Assembly: GCA_937896695.1 (NCBI GenBank)
Contig: CALBOT010000136.1
Location: 1 to 8,001 of the forward strand
Reading direction: 5' to 3'
Source of the DNA: an uncultured Candidatus Nitrosopelagicus sp.
GTDB lineage: Archaea; Thermoproteota; Nitrososphaeria; Nitrososphaerales; Nitrosopumilaceae
DNA: 8,001 nt
Shown: in pieces, positions 1-6,767 of the stretch
Layout: each line of letters starts with the position of its first letter
Position numbering within the stretch: position 1 is the first letter of the stretch
The notes under the pieces: generated by a model
The model's database searches: none
Told to the model about the DNA's origin: nothing
The model's input: the letters and a program-made list of their open reading frames with translations, nothing else
Made by a program: the position numbers and the translations under genes

Positions 1-20
1 TTCGAGTCCGGGCTGGGCTA
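1..20 (+). tRNA. 3' end of a tRNA gene (partial; possibly initiator Met)
   Basis: The first bases fit the last 20 nt of a tRNA: T-loop TTCGAGT (tRNA positions 54-60), T-stem 3' strand CCGGG (61-65), acceptor 3' strand CTGGGCT (66-72) and discriminator A73. CCA is not encoded, as is common in archaea. The 5' part and the anticodon lie outside the window, so identity cannot be read. The acceptor ends in U72, so base 1 should be A, or G by wobble. An A1-U72 pair with A73 is typical of archaeal initiator tRNA-Met, which makes that a reasonable but unproven guess. Only 8 nt separate it from the stop codon of the convergent permease gene. Confidence 0.8.
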
Positions 21-25
21 TACTA

Positions 26-35
26 TTTTTAAAAA
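26..35. terminator. T5/A5 palindrome, possible bidirectional oligo-T terminator
   Basis: TTTTTAAAAA reads the same on both strands, so each converging transcript meets a run of five T: the tRNA six bases after its 3' end, the permease transcript at its last codons. Archaeal RNA polymerase terminates at oligo-T tracts without needing a hairpin, so a shared stop point is plausible. Evidence is the T-run and its location only. Confidence 0.4.
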
Positions 36-790
36 TCCAATTTTGTCAATAATTTTGTTGCAATAACAAACAGGACTGACGCTAATCCAATTAGAAGAGC
101 CATTTCCATAATTACAAAATCTGTTATTTGTCCAAATATTCCAGCTCTTACAATATCAACCAAATATGAAAGTGGATTGATGTAAAATGCAATTGCAAGT
201 GGTTGTGGTGCACCTTGTGCAGGATAAAATGCAGTACTTGCAAATGCAAAAAATAAGAAAACTGTGTTAATAATTACATTAAATCCTTCACTTGAACGTA
301 ATCTAGTTGAAATGATAGATGCAATTGAACCAAATAAAATTGCGCCAACTACTGATGCAAATATCAATAAAGGAATTGTTACGATAGAAAAGTCAACTGA
401 TTCAAAGAATACAGGATAACCAACTGCAGTGATTAAACCAGCACTAACTAAACCGATTATTCCAATTGTAACAATATTACTTAAAATATAATCAGAACGT
501 GTGTATGGACCAGACATGATTTGTTCAAACATACCGTGTCTTCGATCATTCCAGATAATTATTCCAGAGATTAGAGTACTATTCATTATGTTAAATCCTA
601 TCATACCAGATGCTAGAAATGCAGGATAGCTCAAATCTTTATTTCCAAATGGAACATTTTCAATTAATGCTGTATATGCAAATCCTGCAACAAAGATGTA
701 GATTAGTGGAAATAGAATTTGCCAAATTATAAAACCCGGATTGATAGAAATTGTGAGATTTCTATAAACAAGTCTAATTATGGGGTTCAT
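29..790 (-). CDS. ABC-2 type (DrrB-like) transporter permease
   Basis: This is the membrane subunit of an ABC-2 exporter in the plasma membrane, partner of the ATPase encoded just upstream. The protein is 253 residues from the ATG at 790, normal for the family. Six hydrophobic segments are visible at about 18-41, 57-80, 103-127, 134-160, 170-190 and 224-247. Between segments 2 and 3 lies the cytoplasmic stretch with RRHGMFEQIMSGP (83-95), which resembles the family's coupling region. Between segments 5 and 6 is the usual FYP...NPLSYLVDIVR pattern (188-215). The frame is also open to a GTG at 799, but the ATG is preferred because the next residues, NPIIRLVYRNL, look like a normal N-terminus. 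The start overlaps the ATPase stop by 17 nt, so translation is probably coupled. The substrate cannot be deduced; daunorubicin-resistance names for this family are inherited, not evidence. Confidence 0.9.
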   Translation of the reverse strand: MNPIIRLVYRNLTISINPGFIIWQILFPLIYIFVAGFAYTALIENVPFGNKDLSYPAFLASGMIGFNIMNSTLISGIIIWNDRRHGMFEQIMSGPYTRSDYILSNIVTIGIIGLVSAGLITAVGYPVFFESVDFSIVTIPLLIFASVVGAILFGSIASIISTRLRSSEGFNVIINTVFLFFAFASTAFYPAQGAPQPLAIAFYINPLSYLVDIVRAGIFGQITDFVIMEMALLIGLASVLFVIATKLLTKLDF

Positions 791-1718
791 TAGAATCACT
801 CACAACTTTAAGAAATATTTCTTCTAAATTCGTAGGAATTGCAGAAAGATCATTAATTGTAATATTGTTTTCATTTAATATTTTTAGAATATTCATCAAT
901 ACAATTTCGGAATTTGATGAATTGATGGTTATTGTAGGCTCAGGTTCGAGTTCAATTTTACAATCAGGAATGTCTGAGAGTAGATCAGTAATTGAATGAG
1001 ATGTTTTTGTCAAGTTAATTTTAATAGTTTTTTCACGTCCGAATCTATTTTTTAATTCGTTTGGAGAATCAACAGCTAAAATTTTTCCTTTGTTTATGAT
1101 TGCAATGTTATCACAAAGATATTCTGCTTCAGAAAGTACATGTGTTGTATAAAATATAGTCAAACCTGTTTTTTGAACTTGCCTTTTAAGAAAATCAAGT
1201 AAATCTCTTCTTGCACTAGGGTCTAAACCAACAGTTGGTTCATCTAAGAATAACAAGTCCATATCATGCATGAATTCTCTGGCTACCTGGACCCGTCTTC
1301 GTTGACCAATTGACAGATCATCATTTTTCTTTTTTCTAATTTCTTGTAAACCAAACGAAGTCAGTAATTCCTCAGTTCTTTCTTTTCTGGTTTTTTTATC
1401 AACATCCCACATCATCCCATACTTATCTAATGAATTTTCAACAGATAATGTCATTTCATAACTAGGTTGTTGCAAAACAACGCCAATTTTTTTTCTAATC
1501 TCCAATGGAGAGATCCCAGCATCTATTCCTAAAACAGATAATTTTCCCTCAGTAGGAGGCATAAGAGTAGTTAGAAGTTTGATAACGGTAGATTTTCCAG
1601 CACCGTTTGGACCTAGAAATCCAAAAACTTGACCAGATTTTATTTCAAGATCAATTCCATCAACTGCCAATGATGAACCGTATTTTTTTGTTAGATTTTT
1701 AGTCTCAATACATAGCAC
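774..1718 (-). CDS. ABC transporter ATP-binding protein, DrrA-like
   Basis: This is the nucleotide-binding subunit that powers the neighbouring ABC-2 permease. At 314 residues it matches the DrrA type: an ATPase domain (about 1-225) plus a C-terminal extension (about 230-310). Visible motifs are Walker A GPNGAGKST (36-44), Q-loop VLQQPS (81-86), signature LSIGQ (135-139; canonical LSGGQ, here Ile for Gly), Walker B LLFLDE (155-160), D-loop GLDP (164-167) and switch histidine H193 in YTTH. All residues needed for hydrolysis seem present. The GTG start at 1718 is chosen because an in-frame TAA lies four codons upstream and the ATG at 1713 is out of frame. It is first in a two-gene operon, divergent from RPA, and has a TATA-like element about 30 nt upstream. 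The substrate is unknown. Confidence 0.92.
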   Translation of the reverse strand: MLCIETKNLTKKYGSSLAVDGIDLEIKSGQVFGFLGPNGAGKSTVIKLLTTLMPPTEGKLSVLGIDAGISPLEIRKKIGVVLQQPSYEMTLSVENSLDKYGMMWDVDKKTRKERTEELLTSFGLQEIRKKKNDDLSIGQRRRVQVAREFMHDMDLLFLDEPTVGLDPSARRDLLDFLKRQVQKTGLTIFYTTHVLSEAEYLCDNIAIINKGKILAVDSPNELKNRFGREKTIKINLTKTSHSITDLLSDIPDCKIELEPEPTITINSSNSEIVLMNILKILNENNITINDLSAIPTNLEEIFLKVVSDSNEPHN

Positions 1719-1745
1719 AGTAGATCTTTAAACGAACTACTAATG

Positions 1746-1752
1746 TATTTAA
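1746..1752 (-). promoter_or_regulatory. TATA-like element for the ABC exporter operon
   Basis: On the minus strand this reads TTAAATA, centred about 31 nt before the GTG start of the ATPase gene. That spacing fits an archaeal promoter with a leaderless or very short 5' end. The whole divergent region is AT-rich, so the exact box is uncertain. Confidence 0.4.
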
Positions 1753-1758
1753 TGATAA

Positions 1759-1767
1759 TTTTATTAA
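1759..1767 (+). promoter_or_regulatory. TATA-like element for the RPA gene
   Basis: TTTTATTAA is centred about 28 nt before the TTG start at 1791, the spacing expected for TBP/TFB-directed leaderless transcription in archaea. No Shine-Dalgarno motif is seen before the TTG. Only 72 bp separate the two divergent genes, so both promoters must lie here. Confidence 0.5.
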
Positions 1768-1790
1768 CAATCTCTTTGTGATGAATATAA

Positions 1791-3185
1791 TTGTCTGAAT
1801 TTGAAGAGTTAATATCAAAATTATTGGAAAAAGTTCCTGAATTATCCAGATCGGTAATTGAAGAAAGAATTAACGAGAAGAAAGAAAAAGTGGGTGCAGG
1901 GTACCTAACAGATCAAGGAGCAATTTTCCTAGTTGCAGCAGATTTAGGTGTATCATTAGAACAAGCACAAAAATCAGAAGTAGCAATAAAGGATCTCTAT
2001 ATTGGTGCAAAAGAAGTAACTCTAGAAAGTCGTGTTTTGAATATTTCACCTACTAAACAGTTTACAAAAAAGGATGGCTCTTCATTCTCTTTAAGAACAA
2101 TTACAGTTTACGATAATAACTCAACTGCAAGCGTGAAGTTATGGGATGAAAAAGCAAATCTGCCAGGATTAGAAAATTTGAAACCAGGAGATTTGATTAA
2201 AATCATCAAAGCATATGTAAAATCAGATTTAACCGGTGCACCTACAATAAATATTGGTTCAGGTGCATCAATTGAAACATCACAATCAGAAAGCGATATT
2301 GTATCAATTGACTCAAAGATTACAGATGTAAGCGAGATTAGTGATGAACAAAGGGATTTGATTGTTTCAGGAACATTAGGTAGTGCAATGAGTTTACTTG
2401 AATTTACAAATTCAAAGGGCCAACCTTCAAAGGCTTTGAAATTTAGGTTAAGAGGCGAAAATAAGAATTTGGTAAATGTGGTTCTTTGGGGAAAGGATGA
2501 ATCAATTCTTCCAAAAGTCATAGGTCAAGATGCCAAAGTCAAATTATTCGGTGTAAGAACAAAAACAGGAATGCAAGGTTTAGAAATTCATGGAAATGAT
2601 GCAACATTAATTGATGTAGAAGGAGATACAGAGATTCAACCTACAATAGTAAGATTACTAGCAATTGAGAAAGATCAGACAGGAAACATAACAGGTTTAG
2701 CCATAGACAAATCAAAAAAATTGGTTAGAATTACAGATGCTGCAAATACAATAGATAGCTTCGCTAAAGATGATATTTTAGAATGCATGCCGTCAAAGAT
2801 TTTTGGAAATACAATACAGATTGATCAAGATTCATTTGTAAGAAAAATTGATGATGAAACAGTTCCAACTATTGCAGAGATTAGAACAAAGATTACAGAA
2901 GTTAGTGAAGGTAATGATTATTCAATAGAAGCGATTGTTCTAAAAGCACCAGAAAGAAAAGATATTCAAACCAAGAGTGGAGAAAATATACAATTATCTG
3001 AAATGTTTGTGGAAGATGATAGTGGACAAGTTTGGATTAAAGGATGGAGACAACAAGCAGATTTAATGGATAGTTACACACTTGGAGATATAATTACAAT
3101 ATTGGGTGTAAATGCAAGACCAGGATTGGAAGGAAAATTAGATCTAGTGTTAACACCATATTCAAAAATAATTAAGAAAAACTAA
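1791..3185 (+). CDS. rpa: Replication protein A-like single-stranded DNA-binding protein
   Basis: This is an archaeal RPA, which coats single-stranded DNA during replication, recombination and repair. The 464-residue protein starts with a charged helical domain (about 1-58), where VIEERINEKKEKVG and the following Ala/Val-rich helix resemble the N-terminus of other archaeal RPA proteins. OB-fold repeats follow at about 73-163, 176-275 and 363-461. The conserved V/W pattern is visible in ASVKLWDE (113-120), NVVLWG (229-234) and VWIKGW (414-419). A weaker, probably degenerate OB-like segment lies at 285-350. The only cysteine is C332, so the zinc finger found in some euryarchaeal RPAs is absent. 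The TTG start is forced: an in-frame TAA sits immediately upstream, and no in-frame ATG precedes the N-terminal domain. Its last bases overlap the stop of the convergent helicase gene. Confidence 0.9.
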   Translation: MSEFEELISKLLEKVPELSRSVIEERINEKKEKVGAGYLTDQGAIFLVAADLGVSLEQAQKSEVAIKDLYIGAKEVTLESRVLNISPTKQFTKKDGSSFSLRTITVYDNNSTASVKLWDEKANLPGLENLKPGDLIKIIKAYVKSDLTGAPTINIGSGASIETSQSESDIVSIDSKITDVSEISDEQRDLIVSGTLGSAMSLLEFTNSKGQPSKALKFRLRGENKNLVNVVLWGKDESILPKVIGQDAKVKLFGVRTKTGMQGLEIHGNDATLIDVEGDTEIQPTIVRLLAIEKDQTGNITGLAIDKSKKLVRITDAANTIDSFAKDDILECMPSKIFGNTIQIDQDSFVRKIDDETVPTIAEIRTKITEVSEGNDYSIEAIVLKAPERKDIQTKSGENIQLSEMFVEDDSGQVWIKGWRQQADLMDSYTLGDIITILGVNARPGLEGKLDLVLTPYSKIIKKN

Positions 3186-5950
3186 TCTTTCCAAAATCCT
3201 CTTGTTAACGTGTATGTTTTTTCTGCAATAATGATTTGTTTTATTAAATAATCTTCATCATCTTCTACACTATTTTTTAAAATTCGTGCTCCAGTATCAG
3301 GACCAACACCGTAAGCGGCCATAACTATCAAAGCTGTTTTTCCAAAACTAGATAATAATGATGAAACCTTCCATGCTTTTTGGAAACTTTTGTTTTCATC
3401 AGAAGTTAATTTTTTTCCATGATGTTTTTTTTGAATTATTTTTACAAGTTCATGATCATATTCATAAGTACATGTAATTTGCTGGCCTTTGCAATATTTA
3501 CATCTCAATGGATGTGTTTCATTTGCGGTCATAACTTGTTGCCATAATCCACATCGTGCACAGATTAGTCGTTGTTTTGTTTGCATAAGGCGAGTTTTAA
3601 CCTTCAATAACATTTCTTTATCTATATTTGCAGGATTTGTGTATGACATTATGGTTTGGTCTAATACCGGTTCAGCTAATTTAGAGAATTTATCAACATC
3701 AGCCCATTCAATTTGTATTTTATTTCGTTTAATTAGATCAATAATTTTTTGAGCGCCTTCTAGATCAAATTTTTCATGAAATAATTCTCTAAAGGCTTCT
3801 TTTACAAGAGGCGTATCGATATTTCGTTCAAAATCATATCTAATTTCATTTTTTACATAAACATCATTTCTATCATAAAAACCAAATTTCTTACCAACAC
3901 AGAATGTTTTCCAAGTTACGTCATTTTTTCCCTTCAGTGCAACAGACATAATTTCATTGATATCAAAATCAGAAAGAAAAACATCAGTAATGTGTTTTTT
4001 TGTAAATCTCGATTCAACCGATAAAAGAATTCTGTAAGCATCAGAACTAGATTTTACTCTGGAAGCCAAAGAAGCATCAAGCAATGTTTCTAAAATGACT
4101 TTAAGTGTTGAATTAATTTTTGTTCCAAAACATGAATGTAAAATTAATACACTTTTCTGCGGAAGTCTATGCGATTCTATAACAATCGTTTTTTCATCAG
4201 GTATTTTGGGAAGTTCTAAATTTGAAATAATATCATTCATGATTTTGAATGAACCGTTACGAACTTTAGTTCTAAAGCTTCCAACTTTATTAGCAGTTTT
4301 AAAATCAACAGGTATGTTTACGCCTTCCCATTTAGGAACTGGAATTTCTTGTGAAGATCTAATTGGCATAACATTGACCTTGAATGATTTTTCATCTATG
4401 TTTAGAACTCTCCATTGAGAACCACGTAAAACAAAAATTTGATCCTTGTCAAGATCGCCTACAAATCTTTGATCTAGCGTTCCGATGAATTTATTCTCAA
4501 TAGTATCTACTACTTTGAATTTTAGAATATCTGGAATAGTAGATAAATTCTGGAAATGGTATTTTGTTGCAAAAAATGCAGTATTTTTTTTATATTCAGT
4601 TTTATCATCATTGAAAATAATTAATTCACGTAGAGCAAGAAGTTCTAAAACATCAAAAAATTCTTCAAGACATATATCTCGAAATGGATATGCAAGCTTT
4701 GTTAATTTTAGTGCAGCTTCAATAGGAACATTTCCAACCTGCATAGACAATCCAACTAAATGATGAGCAAGAACATCCAAAGATCCATGATGTATTTTTT
4801 GTTCTTCTATTGAGCCCTCCTTAATCCTCTCAATTATTGCTTGAATTTCAAACTCATCATCAGCATTTTCGGTAATAATTAATCCTCTAGCAGAGTCACC
4901 TCTATCATGTTTACTCCTACCAATTCTTTGCATAAATTTTGAAACTTGTCTTGGTGATCCATAATGAACAACTAATTCCACAGAACCAATGTCAAGTCCT
5001 AATTCTAATGACGATGTACAAACAACAATACCAGATTTTCCATCTCGAAGCATATCTTCAGTTTCTTCTCTAACTTGTCTTGAGAGAGAACCATGATGTA
5101 ATTCAACATTAATTGATGTTTTTTGTTTTAAGATAGAAGATAATCTTTCAGATTCACCTCGAGAATTAGTAAATAGTAAAACTGGCGAAGTGATTTGTTC
5201 TTTTTTGATATAATCTATAATTTCAACTGCAACATCATCCATTATTCCGTCAATAAATACAACATCTACATCATAATTTCTTAAGGATTTGTCATGAATT
5301 AATTCAAATTTCCTATCTGAGCCAACTAAGAAACGTCCAGCTTCTTCAGGATTTCCAACTGTTGCAGATAAACCAATTCTGTGTATTTGATTTTTTGATT
5401 TAATTTGTAAACGTTCAAGACTGAGACATAATTGAGAGCCTCTTTCACTAGCAAGCAATTCATGCACTTCATCAATTATTACCCATTCTAATTCAGATAA
5501 TGCATCAAGATGTTTTTTTTGTGAAAGTAGATTTACAAGCGTTTCAGGTGTTGTAATCAAAATATCCGGAGGATTGTCTGCAATTCGTTTTCTATTTGAT
5601 TGTGAAGTATCACCATGTCTAATTTCAATTTTTAATTCTTCATTTTCAGCGTAATTGATTATTCTCTTGAAGACATCTCGATTTAATGCTCGTAATGGAG
5701 TTATGTACAGAGCTTTTATTTTATTTTGAATTTTACTAGTTTTTAATTTAGAAAATATTGGTATTGTAGCACATTCAGTTTTACCAGATCCAGTAGGTGC
5801 AATAATTAGACAGTTTTTTTCTTCTAAAATTTCAGGAATTGCTTCTTTTTGAATTTCAGTTAGATTTTCAAATCCAATTGACTTGAATTTTTTTGAAATT
5901 GCAGGGTCAAGTATCTTGTTGCCTTTCTTGTCTAATTCGGGTTCGTTCAT
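3182..5950 (-). CDS. lhr: Lhr-family superfamily 2 DEAD/DEAH-box helicase with C-terminal zinc site
   Basis: This is an ATP-dependent nucleic-acid helicase of the Lhr (COG1201-type) group, 922 residues, acting in the cytoplasm. Motifs in order: Q-motif region GFENLTEIQ (26-34), Walker A APTGSGKTE (51-59), TPLRALN (84-90), TPETL (134-138), motif II DEVH (160-163), SAT (195-197), LLFTNSRGESERL (258-270), ELGLDIG (316-322) and QRIGRSKH (341-348). A winged-helix-like region follows (about 385-470), then the Lhr core domain with the characteristic HSCFGTKIN (605-613). The C-terminus has CxxC-x16-CxxC (C797, C800, C817, C820), probably binding zinc, and a YGVGPDTGARIL segment (880-891) resembling a helix-hairpin-helix. 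Relatives act on DNA forks or on RNA and RNA:DNA duplexes, so DNA repair and RNA roles are both possible. The ATG at 5950 has an SD-like AGGTG 9 nt upstream, inside an overlapping small ORF. Confidence 0.93.
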   Translation of the reverse strand: MNEPELDKKGNKILDPAISKKFKSIGFENLTEIQKEAIPEILEEKNCLIIAPTGSGKTECATIPIFSKLKTSKIQNKIKALYITPLRALNRDVFKRIINYAENEELKIEIRHGDTSQSNRKRIADNPPDILITTPETLVNLLSQKKHLDALSELEWVIIDEVHELLASERGSQLCLSLERLQIKSKNQIHRIGLSATVGNPEEAGRFLVGSDRKFELIHDKSLRNYDVDVVFIDGIMDDVAVEIIDYIKKEQITSPVLLFTNSRGESERLSSILKQKTSINVELHHGSLSRQVREETEDMLRDGKSGIVVCTSSLELGLDIGSVELVVHYGSPRQVSKFMQRIGRSKHDRGDSARGLIITENADDEFEIQAIIERIKEGSIEEQKIHHGSLDVLAHHLVGLSMQVGNVPIEAALKLTKLAYPFRDICLEEFFDVLELLALRELIIFNDDKTEYKKNTAFFATKYHFQNLSTIPDILKFKVVDTIENKFIGTLDQRFVGDLDKDQIFVLRGSQWRVLNIDEKSFKVNVMPIRSSQEIPVPKWEGVNIPVDFKTANKVGSFRTKVRNGSFKIMNDIISNLELPKIPDEKTIVIESHRLPQKSVLILHSCFGTKINSTLKVILETLLDASLASRVKSSSDAYRILLSVESRFTKKHITDVFLSDFDINEIMSVALKGKNDVTWKTFCVGKKFGFYDRNDVYVKNEIRYDFERNIDTPLVKEAFRELFHEKFDLEGAQKIIDLIKRNKIQIEWADVDKFSKLAEPVLDQTIMSYTNPANIDKEMLLKVKTRLMQTKQRLICARCGLWQQVMTANETHPLRCKYCKGQQITCTYEYDHELVKIIQKKHHGKKLTSDENKSFQKAWKVSSLLSSFGKTALIVMAAYGVGPDTGARILKNSVEDDEDYLIKQIIIAEKTYTLTRGFWKD

Positions 5951-6026
5951 AAATCATCACACCTGCAATACCTAATGCTAATAAAATTACAGTAATGGTT
6001 GAAGTAGAATCAAGAAAATCTGCCAT
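5907..6026 (-). CDS. Putative single-pass membrane microprotein (39 aa), overlapping the helicase start
   Basis: On the minus strand an ATG at 6026 opens a frame of 39 codons ending in TGA at 5907. The product starts MADFLDSTST, has one hydrophobic segment at about 11-26 (ITVILLALGIAGVMIY), and ends with a charged tail ERTRIRQERQQDT. By the positive-inside rule it would be a small membrane anchor with its C-terminus in the cytoplasm. It lies just downstream of the RadB-like gene and overlaps the first 44 nt of the helicase gene in another frame. Two things favour a real gene: a TATA-like TATTTAA at the right distance, and the clean layout of short polar start, one membrane segment and basic tail. 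Helicase translation may be coupled to it. I do not recognise a family; it could still be a chance ORF in the helicase leader. Confidence 0.55.
   Translation of the reverse strand: MADFLDSTSTITVILLALGIAGVMIYERTRIRQERQQDT
5960..5964 (-). promoter_or_regulatory. Possible Shine-Dalgarno site for the helicase gene
   Basis: On the minus strand this reads AGGTG, ending 9 nt before the helicase ATG. It is complementary to the CACCU core expected at the 3' end of archaeal 16S rRNA. It sits inside the coding region of the small membrane ORF, where an internal start on a longer transcript would need such a site. Other genes here lack an obvious SD. Confidence 0.4.
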
Positions 6027-6048
6027 AGAATAATTTATTCAATCGATG

Positions 6049-6055
6049 TTAAATA
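6049..6055 (-). promoter_or_regulatory. TATA-like element for the microprotein-helicase unit
   Basis: On the minus strand TATTTAA lies 23-29 nt before the ATG at 6026, good spacing for a leaderless archaeal promoter. Its TAA is also the stop codon of the RadB-like gene, so the promoter is built into that gene's end. Supported by sequence and spacing only. Confidence 0.45.
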
Positions 6056-6708
6056 GATTCAGTTTCTTCTATGCCAGAATTTGTCATTTTATAATCAAAT
6101 TTTGTATTATGGATGAATGGTGAAGAAACTGTACAAATATTTTTATTTTCCATTTTTTCAAGATGAATTTTTTGATGTATATAATTTTCAAGTTGTGTAT
6201 GCATTCGTTGATAATTTACATCGTCATGAGAAAATATTTGATTTGTGATTATGATTGGAATGTTTTCTAATTGGGTAATTTTTGAAAGATCAATCATATA
6301 ATTACCAAAATTAGCATTTTTTTCAATTAGGTGTTCTTTTTTTGAATATTCAAATGAAAAGAGATCAGTTATGTTATCTATAATTAGTAAAGAAAAATAA
6401 TTTTTATTTAGATTTTTTAGAATTTCAATTTGTTTATGAGTATCAGTAACTCGTGAGACATGTAAATTTTCAAGTAAGGATTCAGGTAAATTTCGAGATT
6501 GTAACATTTGGAGAAATCTTTCAGGTCTAAACTCAACAGTGGTGTCAATAAGTAAAATTTTTTCATTATTTCTTAATGGTTCAATCGCAAATTGTAATGC
6601 AAGTTGAGTTTTACCAGTTCCACGTAAACCAGAAATTTCAGTGATTATTCCATCTTGTAGTCCACCTGAAAAAATTTTATCTAATGAACCGATCTGCGAT
6701 GATATCAT
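6049..6708 (-). CDS. RadB-like RecA-fold ATPase (RadA/Rad51 paralogue)
   Basis: This is a 219-residue RecA-core protein with no N-terminal helix-hairpin-helix domain, a size and layout like archaeal RadB, the accessory recombinase paralogue that helps RadA in homologous recombination. Seen: IGSLDKIFSGGLQDG (6-20), typical of the family's N-terminal segment; Walker A GLRGTGKT (27-34); IDTTVEFRPER (54-64), matching RadA IDTEGTFRPER; Walker B LLIID (107-111); and IPIIITNQI (150-158), matching the RadA TNQV motif. In the 54-64 motif the usual catalytic Glu position holds Thr57, while a Glu stands two residues later at 59. The frame is open upstream to a GTG at 6789, but the ATG at 6708 is preferred: the extra 27 residues are low-complexity and would cover the promoter of the divergent LSm gene. 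Exact orthology with RadB is not certain. Confidence 0.82.
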   Translation of the reverse strand: MISSQIGSLDKIFSGGLQDGIITEISGLRGTGKTQLALQFAIEPLRNNEKILLIDTTVEFRPERFLQMLQSRNLPESLLENLHVSRVTDTHKQIEILKNLNKNYFSLLIIDNITDLFSFEYSKKEHLIEKNANFGNYMIDLSKITQLENIPIIITNQIFSHDDVNYQRMHTQLENYIHQKIHLEKMENKNICTVSSPFIHNTKFDYKMTNSGIEETESI

Positions 6709-6714
6709 ATAGTA

Positions 6715-6738
6715 AATAATAAAAATAAAAATAAAAAG
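6715..6738. repeat. AT-only tract with AAAAAT hexamer repeats
   Basis: The + strand carries AAAAAT at 6721-6726 and 6727-6732, then AAAAA, and reads as a T-rich tract on the minus strand. It lies 7-30 nt upstream of the preferred ATG of the RadB-like gene, where the TATA box should be, so it may serve as that gene's promoter. A specific box cannot be singled out. Confidence 0.5.
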
Positions 6739-6759
6739 TTCTTCATAATCAAGCAAGAC

Positions 6760-6767
6760 TTTATATT
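6760..6767 (+). promoter_or_regulatory. TATA box for the LSm-metK operon
   Basis: TTTATATT is a near-consensus archaeal TATA box, about 38 nt before the LSm ATG. This predicts transcription from about position 6790 and a leader of roughly 12 nt. No strong SD is seen in that leader. Confidence 0.55.

Noticed and set aside
29..1718. Reading the ABC pair as a drug-resistance or antibiotic-export system
   Set aside because: DrrA/DrrB similarity is generic to ABC-2 exporters, and no biosynthetic or resistance gene lies nearby.
1781..1798. Five-codon upstream ORF (ATG at 1781, TGA overlapping the RPA start) as a possible attenuator
   Set aside because: With the TATA-like box at 1759-1767, transcription would start near 1791, so this ORF would probably not be in the transcript.
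2108..2521. Minus-strand open frame of 137 codons inside RPA
   Set aside because: It lies fully within a well-supported RPA frame, has no domain I recognise and is rich in Ser/Phe, as expected for the complement of AT-rich coding DNA.
3489..4763. Three plus-strand open frames (3489-3752, 4095-4418, 4485-4763) within the helicase gene
   Set aside because: All are antisense to conserved helicase regions, with no promoter-like sequence or recognisable motif.
6715..6738. AT hexamer tract as a CRISPR, origin or integration repeat
   Set aside because: Fewer than three contiguous simple-sequence units with no spacers; better explained as AT-rich promoter DNA.
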